A DNA stretch of 64,000 nucleotides, taken from positions 1 through 64,000 of the forward strand of contig JAJRQF010000114.1 of the NCBI GenBank assembly GCA_024280375.1, read 5' to 3'. This document shows, one piece after another, positions 17,348-25,604 of the stretch. The position numbers and the translations under genes are program-made. Every line of letters begins with the position of its first letter. The stretch's first letter is position 1. The notes beneath the pieces are model-generated. The model was not told the DNA's origin and searched no databases. It saw nothing but the letters and a program-made list of their open reading frames with translations. Origin of the DNA: Alphaproteobacteria bacterium (GTDB taxonomy: Bacteria; Pseudomonadota; Alphaproteobacteria; Rhizobiales; Rhizobiaceae).

Positions 17348-18721
17348 ATGGCTGTAAAGGAAATTAACTGGGATGGGTTTCAGGGCGATATTGAAGGGAT
17401 CAAAATCATCGACAACCCGCAGCGGGTTAAGCTGAAATCCCGCGATTATTTTTGGTACAGCCCGATTCTCAACGAGATATTGAAAAAATCTCATGCCCAT
17501 ATGGTGGTGGTGCCTGCTAGCGAGGCAGAAGTTATCAAGGTCGCTGCTGCATGCGCCAAATGGAAAGTGCCGATGACCCTGCGCGGTGGTGGCACTGGCA
17601 ATTACGGGCAGGCGGTGCCCCTGGTTGGCGGTATCGTGCTGGACATCACCAAGGTCAACCAGATTAAAGAAATTGGCGATGGCTTTGTGCGGGTTGAGGC
17701 AGGCATGCTGATTGAAGATCTTGATATTGCGGTCCATAAACAAGGGCAGGAGCTATTGATGTGGCCCTCGACCCGTTCGCAGGCAACGATTGGCGGCTTT
17801 ATTGCCGGTGGTTCCGGCGGCATTGGATCTGTGCGCCACGGGGTGTTGCGCGATGATGGCAATGTTCGTTCGCTGCGCATTGTTACACTTGAGGAAGAGC
17901 CCAAAATCATCACGCTTGAAGGCGTTGATATTCAAAAGGCTCACCATGCCTATGGCACAAATGGGATTATTACCGAGCTTGAGCTGGCCTTGCAGCCAGC
18001 CGTAGACTGGCATCATGGCATTATATTATTCGATGATTATGGAGAAGGGGTGCGCTTTGGCGAAACGCTTTGTCGCGAAGATTATGATATTTATCTGATC
18101 TCGGTGGTTGATAAGAGGTTTTCACCCTTCTATCGCGATTTGAAGGATTATTTTCCGCCCGATAAGCATGCGGTTTTCGTCATGGTTGGGCCAAAGACGA
18201 TTGAGCCACTCAAAAAAGATGCCAAAGCCCATGGCGGTGAGGTCGCCTTAATGATCAATGAGGCAGATCTGAAATCTGCTGGTATCACGCCTGCTTATGA
18301 ATGTTCATGGAACCATACCACGCTGATGGCGCTGCAATCGGATCGTTCGTGGACCTATTTGCAGATTGCCTATCCGCAGCCCTATCAGGCTTCAATTGAT
18401 GAACAAATCATGGCGGAATTTGGCGACGAGCTTTATCTGCACCATGAATTTGCCCGCGAGCGTGGGGACTATCAATTGTTTGCCCTGCCGCTGGTGAAAT
18501 TCACCACTAAGGAACGGTTATATGAAATCTCTGGTCGGTTTGAGGAACTTGGTTGCGGGGTGTTCGATGCCCATGTTTACACCATTGCCGAGGGCGGAAT
18601 GAAGGTGATTGATCCGGTGCAAATGGCCTTTAAGGCCGAGGCCGATCCACATAATTTGATGAACCCCGGCAAGACCAGCCAGCAGGAAGCTGAGCAGGTT
18701 TTGGCTGAATATGGTGTTTGA
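17348..18721 (+). CDS. FAD-binding oxidoreductase (PCMH/GlcD type)
   Basis: A 457-residue flavoprotein with an N-terminal PCMH-type FAD domain: V-P-A-S-E-A-E-V-I-K-V, then P-M-T-L-R-G-G-G-T-G-N-Y-G-Q for the pyrophosphate and G-G-F-I-A-G-G-S-G-G-I-G. The C-terminal substrate domain ends N-L-M-N-P-G-K as in GlcD-like dehydrogenases. It probably oxidises a hydroxy acid or an aminoalcohol and passes electrons to the respiratory chain. It is the last gene of the operon; a composite intergenic repeat follows. Confidence 0.88.
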   Translation: MAVKEINWDGFQGDIEGIKIIDNPQRVKLKSRDYFWYSPILNEILKKSHAHMVVVPASEAEVIKVAAACAKWKVPMTLRGGGTGNYGQAVPLVGGIVLDITKVNQIKEIGDGFVRVEAGMLIEDLDIAVHKQGQELLMWPSTRSQATIGGFIAGGSGGIGSVRHGVLRDDGNVRSLRIVTLEEEPKIITLEGVDIQKAHHAYGTNGIITELELALQPAVDWHHGIILFDDYGEGVRFGETLCREDYDIYLISVVDKRFSPFYRDLKDYFPPDKHAVFVMVGPKTIEPLKKDAKAHGGEVALMINEADLKSAGITPAYECSWNHTTLMALQSDRSWTYLQIAYPQPYQASIDEQIMAEFGDELYLHHEFARERGDYQLFALPLVKFTTKERLYEISGRFEELGCGVFDAHVYTIAEGGMKVIDPVQMAFKAEADPHNLMNPGKTSQQEAEQVLAEYGV

Positions 18722-18779
18722 TGGGAACGTGAAAATACGCCGGATGCGACCCCACCCGAAATATGCTGGCGCAATTTCG

Positions 18780-18800
18780 ACCTCCCCTCAAAGGGGAGGT
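18780..18800. repeat. Perfect hairpin after the heterocycle operon
   Basis: ACCTCCCCT (18780-18788) and AGGGGAGGT (18792-18800) form a 9-bp stem with the loop CAA. No T-run follows. It may stabilise the 3' end of the upstream message or be a small intergenic palindrome. Confidence 0.6.
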
Positions 18801-18812
18801 TAGACTGCTTCA

Positions 18813-18992
18813 CATTTACATGGAAGCGTATCAGGCCGCGAAGAGTGGCCCGGCTCTAATGGCTCAAGTTTTGCGCTTCGCGTTGCTCAACGTGCAACTT
18901 GAGCTATGTCGCGACCGCGCAGGCTTGCGTAAGCCCAAATGGCCGTGAGCGAAAACAAACTTGAGCGATTCCATCTAAAGATAAATCGCTCC
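18813..18992 (-). repeat. Composite intergenic repeat, copy A (minus orientation)
   Basis: Read on the minus strand it starts GGAGCGATTTATCTTTAGAT, then AATCGCTCAAGTTTG and CGCTCACGGC, a variable middle, a 41-base imperfect palindrome (18863-18903: CTCAAGTT ... AACTTGAG) and a CGCTTCCATGTAAATG end. Blocks are shared, in the same order, with copies at 33772 (one mismatch over the 41-base palindrome) and 42757. It contains no gene. Confidence 0.8.
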
Positions 18993-19016
18993 AAGACTAT
19001 CGAAAGATGAAATAAA

Positions 19017-20756
19017 CTAAGCTACCCGGTCGCCTTTTTTAACCTTAACCGTGCGGTTGTCGACTGCCGGTAACATATGGGCAGGATCACGGGTGACCAC
19101 AACATCGACCACGGATGGGCGGGTTTTTTCTGCCATCGCTTCCTTTAGGGCCGCTGCTATATCGTTCGGGTCTTCCACCCGAATGCCGTGACAGCCAAAG
19201 CTCTCAGCAATTTTTGCATAGTTCATTTCGACCAGATCGCTGGATTGATAATTGCCTGCCCCATACATCAAATGTTGCAGGGCTTTCACATAGCCGGATG
19301 CCGCATTGTTGACGATGACAATAGTTAGGCCCAGCCCCATGCGTTTGGCTGTTTCCAATTCTCCCACCACCATGTTGAAGCCGCCATCGCCGGTAACGCC
19401 AATGACCGGGCGATCACCGCCGGCAATTTGTGCGCCCATGGAGCCGGGCAGGCCATAGCCGATTGAGGCAAAGCCACGGTCGGGCACAAAGCCGCGACCG
19501 GCGCGTTTTGTGTCAAATATCAACCCGCCCCAATGGGCCGCAAAGCCGCCATCGGCAATCAGCAAGCCGTCTTCGGGCAGGGTGTTGCTGATTTCATGCA
19601 TCAGCCGCGCCATATTGATGGGGCTTTCATTTGAATTCAGTCTTGCATCAACCGATTTGCGCCATTTTTCCATTTTGGCCGGGATTTCAGCAAGGTATTC
19701 CGCGCGCATGGATTTGATCGCGTCTGCATTCGGGGCCATCGCCTCTTTCAGATCAGCGATGGTTGCACGGGCATCGCCCCATAGTTTCAGCACAGCCGGG
19801 GTGGTGCGTTCAAATTCTTCGGCGACAATATCGACGTGGATAATAGTTTTGCCTTTTGGCGGAACCGTATAGCGTTTGGTAGCGATCTCGCCCAGTTTGC
19901 AACCAATCACCAGCAGGCAATCGGATTGCTCGATCAAGTCGTTGGCAATGCGGTCATAGCGGCCAAACAATCCGGCATTAAGCGGGTGACTGCAGGCAAT
20001 CGCGCCCTTGCCGGTCATGGTGTGGGCAACAGGAATGGAGCAGGTTTCGGCAAAATCCTGCAAAACTTCTGCCGCATCGGATAAATGAATACCGCCACCG
20101 GCCAAAATCAGCGGGTTTGCGGCTTTTGAAAGCATCTCAACCGCACTCGCCAAAGTTTCCGCATCCGGGCGGCAGCGAATGGCGGGTGAAATAGATGCAT
20201 CTGGTGTATCGGCGAAATCTTCCGGGTCAAAATCATAGGTGTCGTGGCTGATGTCTTCTGGAATATCCACAATCACCGGGCCGGGACGGCCACTTGTTGC
20301 AACGGCAAACGCGCGGCGGATGATTTCCGGTATCCGGGCAATCGATTCAACGCGGAGCAATTCCTTGCAGGCAGGGCGCAGCATTTCAACCTGCCGGGTT
20401 TCCTGGGTCATGTTTTTCCACGAGTGATCGCGGTGACTATCGGCGACAATTGCAACAATCGGAGTGCCCGCATTCAAAGCTTCCACAAGGCCGGTGAGCA
20501 GGTTGGTTGCGCCCGGTCCAAGGGTCGCATCAACCACACCAACGCGACCGGAAACCTTGGCATATGCATCGGCTGCAAACATGCCGCAACGCTCGTCATT
20601 GATCAGGTTGTGGTTCATGTTGAGCCGTCTGACCGCATCGTAAAACGGCAGCAGCTGAAATCCGCCCATGCCAAACATCGGGCCAACACCGCAGGCGCGA
20701 AGAGTTCGGGCGATGGCTTCACCACCGGTCATTGTGGTGTTTTTGTTGTCAGTCAT
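19017..20756 (-). CDS. Thiamine-pyrophosphate-dependent lyase (acetolactate-synthase-like)
   Basis: A 579-residue member of the acetolactate synthase/benzoylformate decarboxylase family. The catalytic Glu that activates TPP is E55 in N-D-E-R-C-G-M-F-A-A-D-A-Y-A-K. The central domain is present and the C-terminal TPP/Mg motif is G-D-G-G-F-N-M-V-V-G-E-L-E-T-A ... N-N. It probably carboligates or decarboxylates a 2-oxoacid. Start chosen at ATG 20756, with AGAGGG seven to nine bases upstream; the ATG at 20780 lacks a good SD. Third gene after the E1 alpha/beta pair on the same strand. Confidence 0.85.
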   Translation of the reverse strand: MTDNKNTTMTGGEAIARTLRACGVGPMFGMGGFQLLPFYDAVRRLNMNHNLINDERCGMFAADAYAKVSGRVGVVDATLGPGATNLLTGLVEALNAGTPIVAIVADSHRDHSWKNMTQETRQVEMLRPACKELLRVESIARIPEIIRRAFAVATSGRPGPVIVDIPEDISHDTYDFDPEDFADTPDASISPAIRCRPDAETLASAVEMLSKAANPLILAGGGIHLSDAAEVLQDFAETCSIPVAHTMTGKGAIACSHPLNAGLFGRYDRIANDLIEQSDCLLVIGCKLGEIATKRYTVPPKGKTIIHVDIVAEEFERTTPAVLKLWGDARATIADLKEAMAPNADAIKSMRAEYLAEIPAKMEKWRKSVDARLNSNESPINMARLMHEISNTLPEDGLLIADGGFAAHWGGLIFDTKRAGRGFVPDRGFASIGYGLPGSMGAQIAGGDRPVIGVTGDGGFNMVVGELETAKRMGLGLTIVIVNNAASGYVKALQHLMYGAGNYQSSDLVEMNYAKIAESFGCHGIRVEDPNDIAAALKEAMAEKTRPSVVDVVVTRDPAHMLPAVDNRTVKVKKGDRVA

Positions 20757-20812
20757 TTTGTGTAACCCTCTGTTCGTCATCTCATCACAGGACGGGATGA
20801 CGGTATGAATTA

Positions 20813-21784
20813 TTAGCCCATTGCCCGAACGGCTGCGGCGATATTATTGGCGGTCACGCGCACCTGATCTTCAAGCGGTGGTGAATATGATACCGGTGAA
20901 CGCGGTGCGCCGAGGCGTTTGATCGGCCCTTTCAGGGATGAAAACATTTCTTCGGCGACGCTTGCGACAATTTCCGCGCCAAAACCGGAAACACTTACCG
21001 CCTCGTGGGCGACCAGCAGGCGTCCGGTTTTTTCAACCGAGGCAAATACGGCCTCCTTGTCCCAGGGCCAAAGGGTGCGAAGGTCGATCACTTCGACTGA
21101 CGTTCCTTCACTTGCCAGAGTATCGGCTGCTTCCACGGCCACATGAACTGTTGCTGACCATGAAACAATGGTGATGTCGCTGCCTTCGCGTGCAATGCGC
21201 GCCTTGCCAAGCGGAATGGTGAAATCTTCCTCGTCGCTGACATTGCCCGTAAGTCCCCAAAGGTTTTTATGTTCCATGAAAACAACCGGGTCATCATTAC
21301 GAATGGAAGTTTTGAACAGGCCATAGGTGTCTTCCGGCGTGGAAGGGGCAACCACCACAAGGCCCGGAATATGGGTGTACCAGGATTCCAGCGATTGCGA
21401 ATGCTGGGCGGCGGATGAACGCCACATGCCGATCGGTTCGCGCACCACAAGCGGCACTTTTTTCTGCCCGCCAAACATAAATCTTGCTTTGGCTGCCTGA
21501 TTGACCAGCTCGTCAATGGCGCAAAGGGCAAAGTCTGAAAACCGCATTTCAACCACCGGTCTGGTGCCCATCATTGCAGCGCCCACGGCCCCGCCCATAA
21601 TGGCGGCTTCAGAAATTGGTGCATCAGAAATACGCTCTCGCCCAAACTCGTCTGCAAGGCCGATATATTGGCCAAAAACTCCGCCACGGCCAAGGTCTTC
21701 GCCAATCGCCCAGACCATTTCGTCGCGGCGCATTTCTTCGGCCAGCGCCCGCTTACCGGCTTCTAAATAGGTCATCTGGCTCAT
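20813..21784 (-). CDS. 2-oxoacid (acetoin/pyruvate-type) dehydrogenase E1 component, beta subunit
   Basis: A 323-residue transketolase-type pyrimidine-binding subunit. N-terminal M-T-Y-L-E-A-G-K-R-A-L-A-E-E-M, E-D-L-G-R-G-G-V-F-G-Q-Y, D-A-P-I-S-E-A-A-I-M-G and E-M-R-F-S-D-F, plus a C-terminal transketolase domain (L-R-T-L-W-P-W-D). It pairs with E1 alpha upstream, overlapping by four bases (ATGA). No E2 or E3 gene is in the window, so the acceptor of the activated aldehyde is unresolved. An acetoin- or branched-chain-type substrate is possible. Confidence 0.9.
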   Translation of the reverse strand: MSQMTYLEAGKRALAEEMRRDEMVWAIGEDLGRGGVFGQYIGLADEFGRERISDAPISEAAIMGGAVGAAMMGTRPVVEMRFSDFALCAIDELVNQAAKARFMFGGQKKVPLVVREPIGMWRSSAAQHSQSLESWYTHIPGLVVVAPSTPEDTYGLFKTSIRNDDPVVFMEHKNLWGLTGNVSDEEDFTIPLGKARIAREGSDITIVSWSATVHVAVEAADTLASEGTSVEVIDLRTLWPWDKEAVFASVEKTGRLLVAHEAVSVSGFGAEIVASVAEEMFSSLKGPIKRLGAPRSPVSYSPPLEDQVRVTANNIAAAVRAMG

Positions 21785-22788
21785 TGGTTTGCCCCCGTTG
21801 TGTCGAGGTCGCTATCCTGAACATCGCTAAAGGCTTCGCCAATATCCGGCCAGGGGGCATTCTTGGCCACCTCATAAGCCTGGCGGATTTCCTCCAGACA
21901 TTTATTGGCTTCATATTCGGGTACATCGTCTTCGATGCCGGTTTGTAAAATTGAATCAAGACAACGCTTTATCGGATCACCCTGCCATTTGGCATCAACC
22001 TCGGCGCTATCACGGTAGGCGGCCGGATCAGCCGCCGTATGGCCGGTTAAACGATAGGTTTTTGCCACCAGAAAACGCGGGCCGCCGCCAGCGCGAATGC
22101 CGTCGATTAATTCGCGCGCAACATCGTCAACCACTGCCACATCATTGCCGTCAATTTCGGTAGCAGGGATGCCAAGGCTTTCGGCCCGCGCTGCGGGGCC
22201 AGCACCCGATGTCATGGTTTTTGTGCGGGTGGTTGCGGCAAAGCCATTGTCTTCGCAGACAAACAAAATCGGCAAATCAAAAACGCCAGCCCAGTTTAGC
22301 CCTTCCAAAAACGGCCCGCGATTAATCGCGCCATCGCCAAAAATACAGCAAACAATCTGATTGCTTTTCTTCAGCTTGATTGCGTGCGCTGCACCGGCGG
22401 CAATGGTGATATTGGCACCGACAACGCCGTTTGAACCCAACATGCCAACGCGGAAATCGGCAATATGCATCGAACCGCCTTTGCCCTTGCAAATACCGCC
22501 TTGTTTGCCGAACAATTCGCACATCATCTCAACTGGCACGGCCCCTTTGACCATAGTGTGGCCGTGGCCGCGATGGGTGGAAAGCAATACATCATCGGTT
22601 TCAAGATTACCGCAAACGCCAACGGCTATGGCTTCCTGCCCGATTGACGGGTGGATTGCGCCCTTTACCAAACCTTCTTTTGAGGCGGCAATGGCGGTTT
22701 CCTCAAAGGCGCGAATGCGGCGCATTTGGGCATATTGTTGAATGAGCCTGTCGGTATCGACATTGCTTCTTGTGGTGTTTATTCGCAT
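21781..22788 (-). CDS. 2-oxoacid (acetoin/pyruvate-type) dehydrogenase E1 component, alpha subunit
   Basis: A 335-residue TPP-binding subunit. Seen: Y-A-Q-M-R-R-I-R-A-F-E-E near the N-terminus, S-T-H-R-G-H-G-H (phosphate-contact histidines), K-G-K-G-G-S-M-H and the TPP motif G-D-G-A-I-N-R-G-P-F-L-E-G-L-N-W-A ... E-D-N. It forms an alpha2beta2 E1 with the next gene. It is first in a minus-strand run E1 alpha, E1 beta, TPP lyase, and divergent from the duplicated unknown protein 131 bases away. Confidence 0.9.
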   Translation of the reverse strand: MRINTTRSNVDTDRLIQQYAQMRRIRAFEETAIAASKEGLVKGAIHPSIGQEAIAVGVCGNLETDDVLLSTHRGHGHTMVKGAVPVEMMCELFGKQGGICKGKGGSMHIADFRVGMLGSNGVVGANITIAAGAAHAIKLKKSNQIVCCIFGDGAINRGPFLEGLNWAGVFDLPILFVCEDNGFAATTRTKTMTSGAGPAARAESLGIPATEIDGNDVAVVDDVARELIDGIRAGGGPRFLVAKTYRLTGHTAADPAAYRDSAEVDAKWQGDPIKRCLDSILQTGIEDDVPEYEANKCLEEIRQAYEVAKNAPWPDIGEAFSDVQDSDLDTTGANQ

Positions 22789-22919
22789 GAATTATTCGCT
22801 ATTATAGGGATAAAAATCCGGTTTATGTTTTTATTTGCGTTTGAACAAGGTGCACCAATAGTATTGGGGGTTCAAGAGCTCAGGAATTGAATTTCCTGCT
22901 AAATCCATTTGTTTTGAGA

Positions 22920-23756
22920 ATGACGGGAAAATTGCAAGTGCCTGATGTTGAAAATGAAATTGCAATCATTAATAGCGCAACCAAACTTGACGACACCTGC
23001 CGTGGCAAAGTGCTTGTCTGTGGTTCGCATGGAGGGGAATATCCCGCATGGCTGGTGGCCCGCGCAGGGTGCCGGGCGGTGATTTTGAATGATGCGGGCA
23101 TTGGCAAGGATGAGGCGGGTATTGCATCGCTCGCCTATCTTGAAAAATGTGGCATGGCGGCTTGCTCAATTGATACGATGTCGGCCCGTATTGGTGATGC
23201 CAATGATATGTTTGCGCGCGGTATTATTTCTCGCGCTAATTCGCCAGCTGCTGCGCTCGGAGTAACAAGCGGACAAGCCTGCCGTGAGGCTGCGCATCTG
23301 CTTATAAAGGCCAAAGAAATGCAGATTGATCCGGGTAGCTATGAGGAAGCACGAATATTGCTCGCGGGCGAAAAGGGCGAGGTGGATGTGATGCTGATTG
23401 ATTCAGCCTCGCTGGTAAAACCAGAGGATAAAGGGCGCATTATCATCACCGGTTCGCATGGTGGCTTGGTTGGCGGTATGCCTGCAATGGCCCTGCAGGT
23501 GGATGGGTTAGCCGGAATTTTTCATGATGCGGGCGGTGGCGCGGATGGGGCCGGGCTAACCCGACTTGCAGCACTGGACCAACGCAATATTGCCGCTGCA
23601 ACGGTTGCTGCTGAAAGCGCACGCATTGGCGATGCCCGCTCGATTTATGATGATGGAATAATCTCCCATGTAAATGAAACCGCATCGCAGGCTGGCGGCC
23701 GGGCCGGGCAAAGCGTCGGTGAATTTGTTAAACGACTTCGAGAAAACTCAGCCTGA
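22920..23756 (+). CDS. Internally duplicated protein of unknown function (GSHGG repeats)
   Basis: A 278-residue protein I do not recognise. It consists of two homologous halves (about 13-135 and 150-275). Each has an I-N/D-S-A strand, G-K/R-x-x-x-x-G-S-H-G-G, N/H-D-A-G-x-G-x-D-x-A-G, S-A-R-I-G-D-A and G-I-I-S. The conserved Gly, His and Asp residues in both halves suggest ligand or metal sites related by pseudo-twofold symmetry. No signal peptide or membrane helix is seen. ATG 22920 begins just before the first repeat; TTG 22887 is an alternative. It is divergent from the E1 alpha gene, with a shared spacer, so a role in the same pathway is likely but unproven. Confidence 0.75.
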   Translation: MTGKLQVPDVENEIAIINSATKLDDTCRGKVLVCGSHGGEYPAWLVARAGCRAVILNDAGIGKDEAGIASLAYLEKCGMAACSIDTMSARIGDANDMFARGIISRANSPAAALGVTSGQACREAAHLLIKAKEMQIDPGSYEEARILLAGEKGEVDVMLIDSASLVKPEDKGRIIITGSHGGLVGGMPAMALQVDGLAGIFHDAGGGADGAGLTRLAALDQRNIAAATVAAESARIGDARSIYDDGIISHVNETASQAGGRAGQSVGEFVKRLRENSA

Positions 23757-24644
23757 TTGGTTTTGACGTTCGCGGTGTAACAGATAAAGCCCGGACGCGC
23801 ATATGACCAAAGCACCAACAAGCGTATAAATATCCGGGACATCGCTAAACAGGATGTAGCCCAGAATAATCATCCAGATAATCTCGATATACATATAGGG
23901 CGCAAGTGTTGATGCGGGGGCATATTTGTGGGCTGCTGTATGAAACCAATGGCCAAGCGCCCCGATAATGCCCGCAACTAAAATGGCGATGATTGCGTCA
24001 TTGGATGGCATTGCCGCATGGGGAAGTGCGAAGGGTATCATAATAATGGATACAAACAGGGCTGGGAAATAGACCATAGAAGTGGTGGTCTCGGTTGGCG
24101 CCAACATGCGGGTGGTCAAGGTGTAGGCTGAATAGCAAAGCATGGTGATAAACGAATATATTACCTCGATTGGCAGATCGGTAATACCGGGCCGGAATAT
24201 GATCAACACTCCGCAAAATCCAACAATAATTGCCCCCCATCTATGCAGCCCGACCTTTTCTTTCAGCAGTACAACGCCCAAAATGGTGACGACAAATGGC
24301 GCGCAAAAAAGGATGGAGACGGTTTGAGTAAGCTGCAATTCGCGCAGGGCAAAGAAATTGAAAATGGTTGCGCCGACAAGAAACAGCGAACGTAAAATCT
24401 GCATTGCCGGTCGTTTAAAGGTGACAATTGCTTTCCACTGTGAGGGGCGGGTTAGAACCAGAATAAGGGCCGCCTGAACCAGAAATCTCAACCACACCAG
24501 AAATAGTGGCGCAACGGTCATGGCCGCATATTTGGCCGCCGCATCGAGCACCGCAAAAGCCATAAATGTGCCGGTAATCAGGGCGATCCCGCGCAATTCC
24601 TGACTTTGTTGTTTTGGGTGTCGGCTGACGGGGGCGGAGTTCAA
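23748..24644 (-). CDS. DMT (EamA) family transporter
   Basis: A 298-residue inner-membrane protein with about ten hydrophobic helices forming two EamA repeats. The first contains F-A-V-L-D-A-A-A-K-Y-A and W-L-R-F-L-V-Q, with the L-V-W-x-R motif typical of S-adenosylmethionine/metabolite exporters of this class. It probably exports a small metabolite or amino acid. It converges on the duplicated protein gene: the last 9 bases overlap (23748-23756). Confidence 0.88.
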   Translation of the reverse strand: MNSAPVSRHPKQQSQELRGIALITGTFMAFAVLDAAAKYAAMTVAPLFLVWLRFLVQAALILVLTRPSQWKAIVTFKRPAMQILRSLFLVGATIFNFFALRELQLTQTVSILFCAPFVVTILGVVLLKEKVGLHRWGAIIVGFCGVLIIFRPGITDLPIEVIYSFITMLCYSAYTLTTRMLAPTETTTSMVYFPALFVSIIMIPFALPHAAMPSNDAIIAILVAGIIGALGHWFHTAAHKYAPASTLAPYMYIEIIWMIILGYILFSDVPDIYTLVGALVICASGLYLLHRERQNQSG

Positions 24645-24824
24645 TAGGTTGCCTTGCCAAAGGTAACAACAGTGTTCATTGCCGAAAGGTCATTGTGGTT
24701 CATATTTTGCCTGAATTTGCATAAAAATTTGTGGTAAAATGGTTGATCTTCATCCTATGCTGCTTTGTAAAATGCGCAACTAATTTCAATGCTGCAAATG
24801 GCATGGTGAATATGGAGATTTGGT

Positions 24825-25565
24825 ATGGGACGATTAAGCGGCAAAACCGCATTTGTAACAGCTGCCGGGCAGGGAATTGGCCGCGCCACTACTCTTGCTA
24901 TGGCAAATGAGGGGGCAAAAATTATTGCCACAGATCTGAATGAAGAGCTTTTGGCCGATCTTCCCGACCTATCTGAAAATATCGAGATTGCACAATTGGA
25001 TGCGCGCAATCCGAATGCTATTTCAGCCCTGGCTGAAAAGCTTGGAGCTGTGGATATTTTGTTCAATTGCGCCGGCTTTGTTCATCATGGAACGATATTG
25101 GATGCGAGCAATGATGAATGGGACATGGGCTTTGATTTGAATGTTAAATCGATGTTCCATACCATCCGGGCTTTTTTGCCGGGTATGCTGGAAAAGGGTG
25201 CAGGGTCGATTGTCAATATGTCGTCGGCTGCATCCAGCATCAAGGGCGTTCAAAACCGGTTTATCTATGCAACTACAAAGGCGGCCGTTATCGGGCTGAC
25301 AAAAGCGGTCGCGGCAGATTACATCACTACCGGTGTGCGCTGTAACGCGATTTGCCCGGGCACCATTCAATCGCCCTCGCTGGAAGATCGTATCAAGGCG
25401 CAGGGTGATTATGATACGGCCCGTGCGGCCTTTATTGCACGCCAGCCAATGGGCCGACTTGGTACAGCGGAAGAAATTGCCGCATTGGCGATTTATCTGG
25501 CAAGCGATGAATCCGCTTTCACCAGCGGGCAAACTCATATTATCGACGGTGGCTGGTCACTGTAA
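24825..25565 (+). CDS. SDR dehydrogenase, L-2-keto-3-deoxyfuconate dehydrogenase / BDH2-like
   Basis: A 246-residue classical SDR. T-A-A-G-Q-G-I-G is the cofactor loop, D-L-N-E the NAD-selecting acid (D at the end of beta-2), N-C-A-G, and catalytic S-S ... Y-A-T-T-K. C-terminal I-D-G-G-W-S-L. Long stretches resemble mammalian BDH2 (F-V-H-H-G-T, P-S-L-x-x-R-I) as I recall it, and bacterial L-2-keto-3-deoxyfuconate 4-dehydrogenases. The FAH-family hydrolase starts 39 bases later; that pairing favours the non-phosphorylating sugar-acid pathway over ketone-body metabolism. Confidence 0.85.
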   Translation: MGRLSGKTAFVTAAGQGIGRATTLAMANEGAKIIATDLNEELLADLPDLSENIEIAQLDARNPNAISALAEKLGAVDILFNCAGFVHHGTILDASNDEWDMGFDLNVKSMFHTIRAFLPGMLEKGAGSIVNMSSAASSIKGVQNRFIYATTKAAVIGLTKAVAADYITTGVRCNAICPGTIQSPSLEDRIKAQGDYDTARAAFIARQPMGRLGTAEEIAALAIYLASDESAFTSGQTHIIDGGWSL

Positions 25566-25604
25566 TTGTTCTAATAAGTTGAATCATTTAAAGAGGATAA
25601 GATC

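Noticed and set aside
18722-19016. Possible small RNA or tRNA in the structured spacer
   Set aside because: No tRNA cloverleaf or promoter/terminator pair; the structure is explained by the repeat element and a short hairpin.
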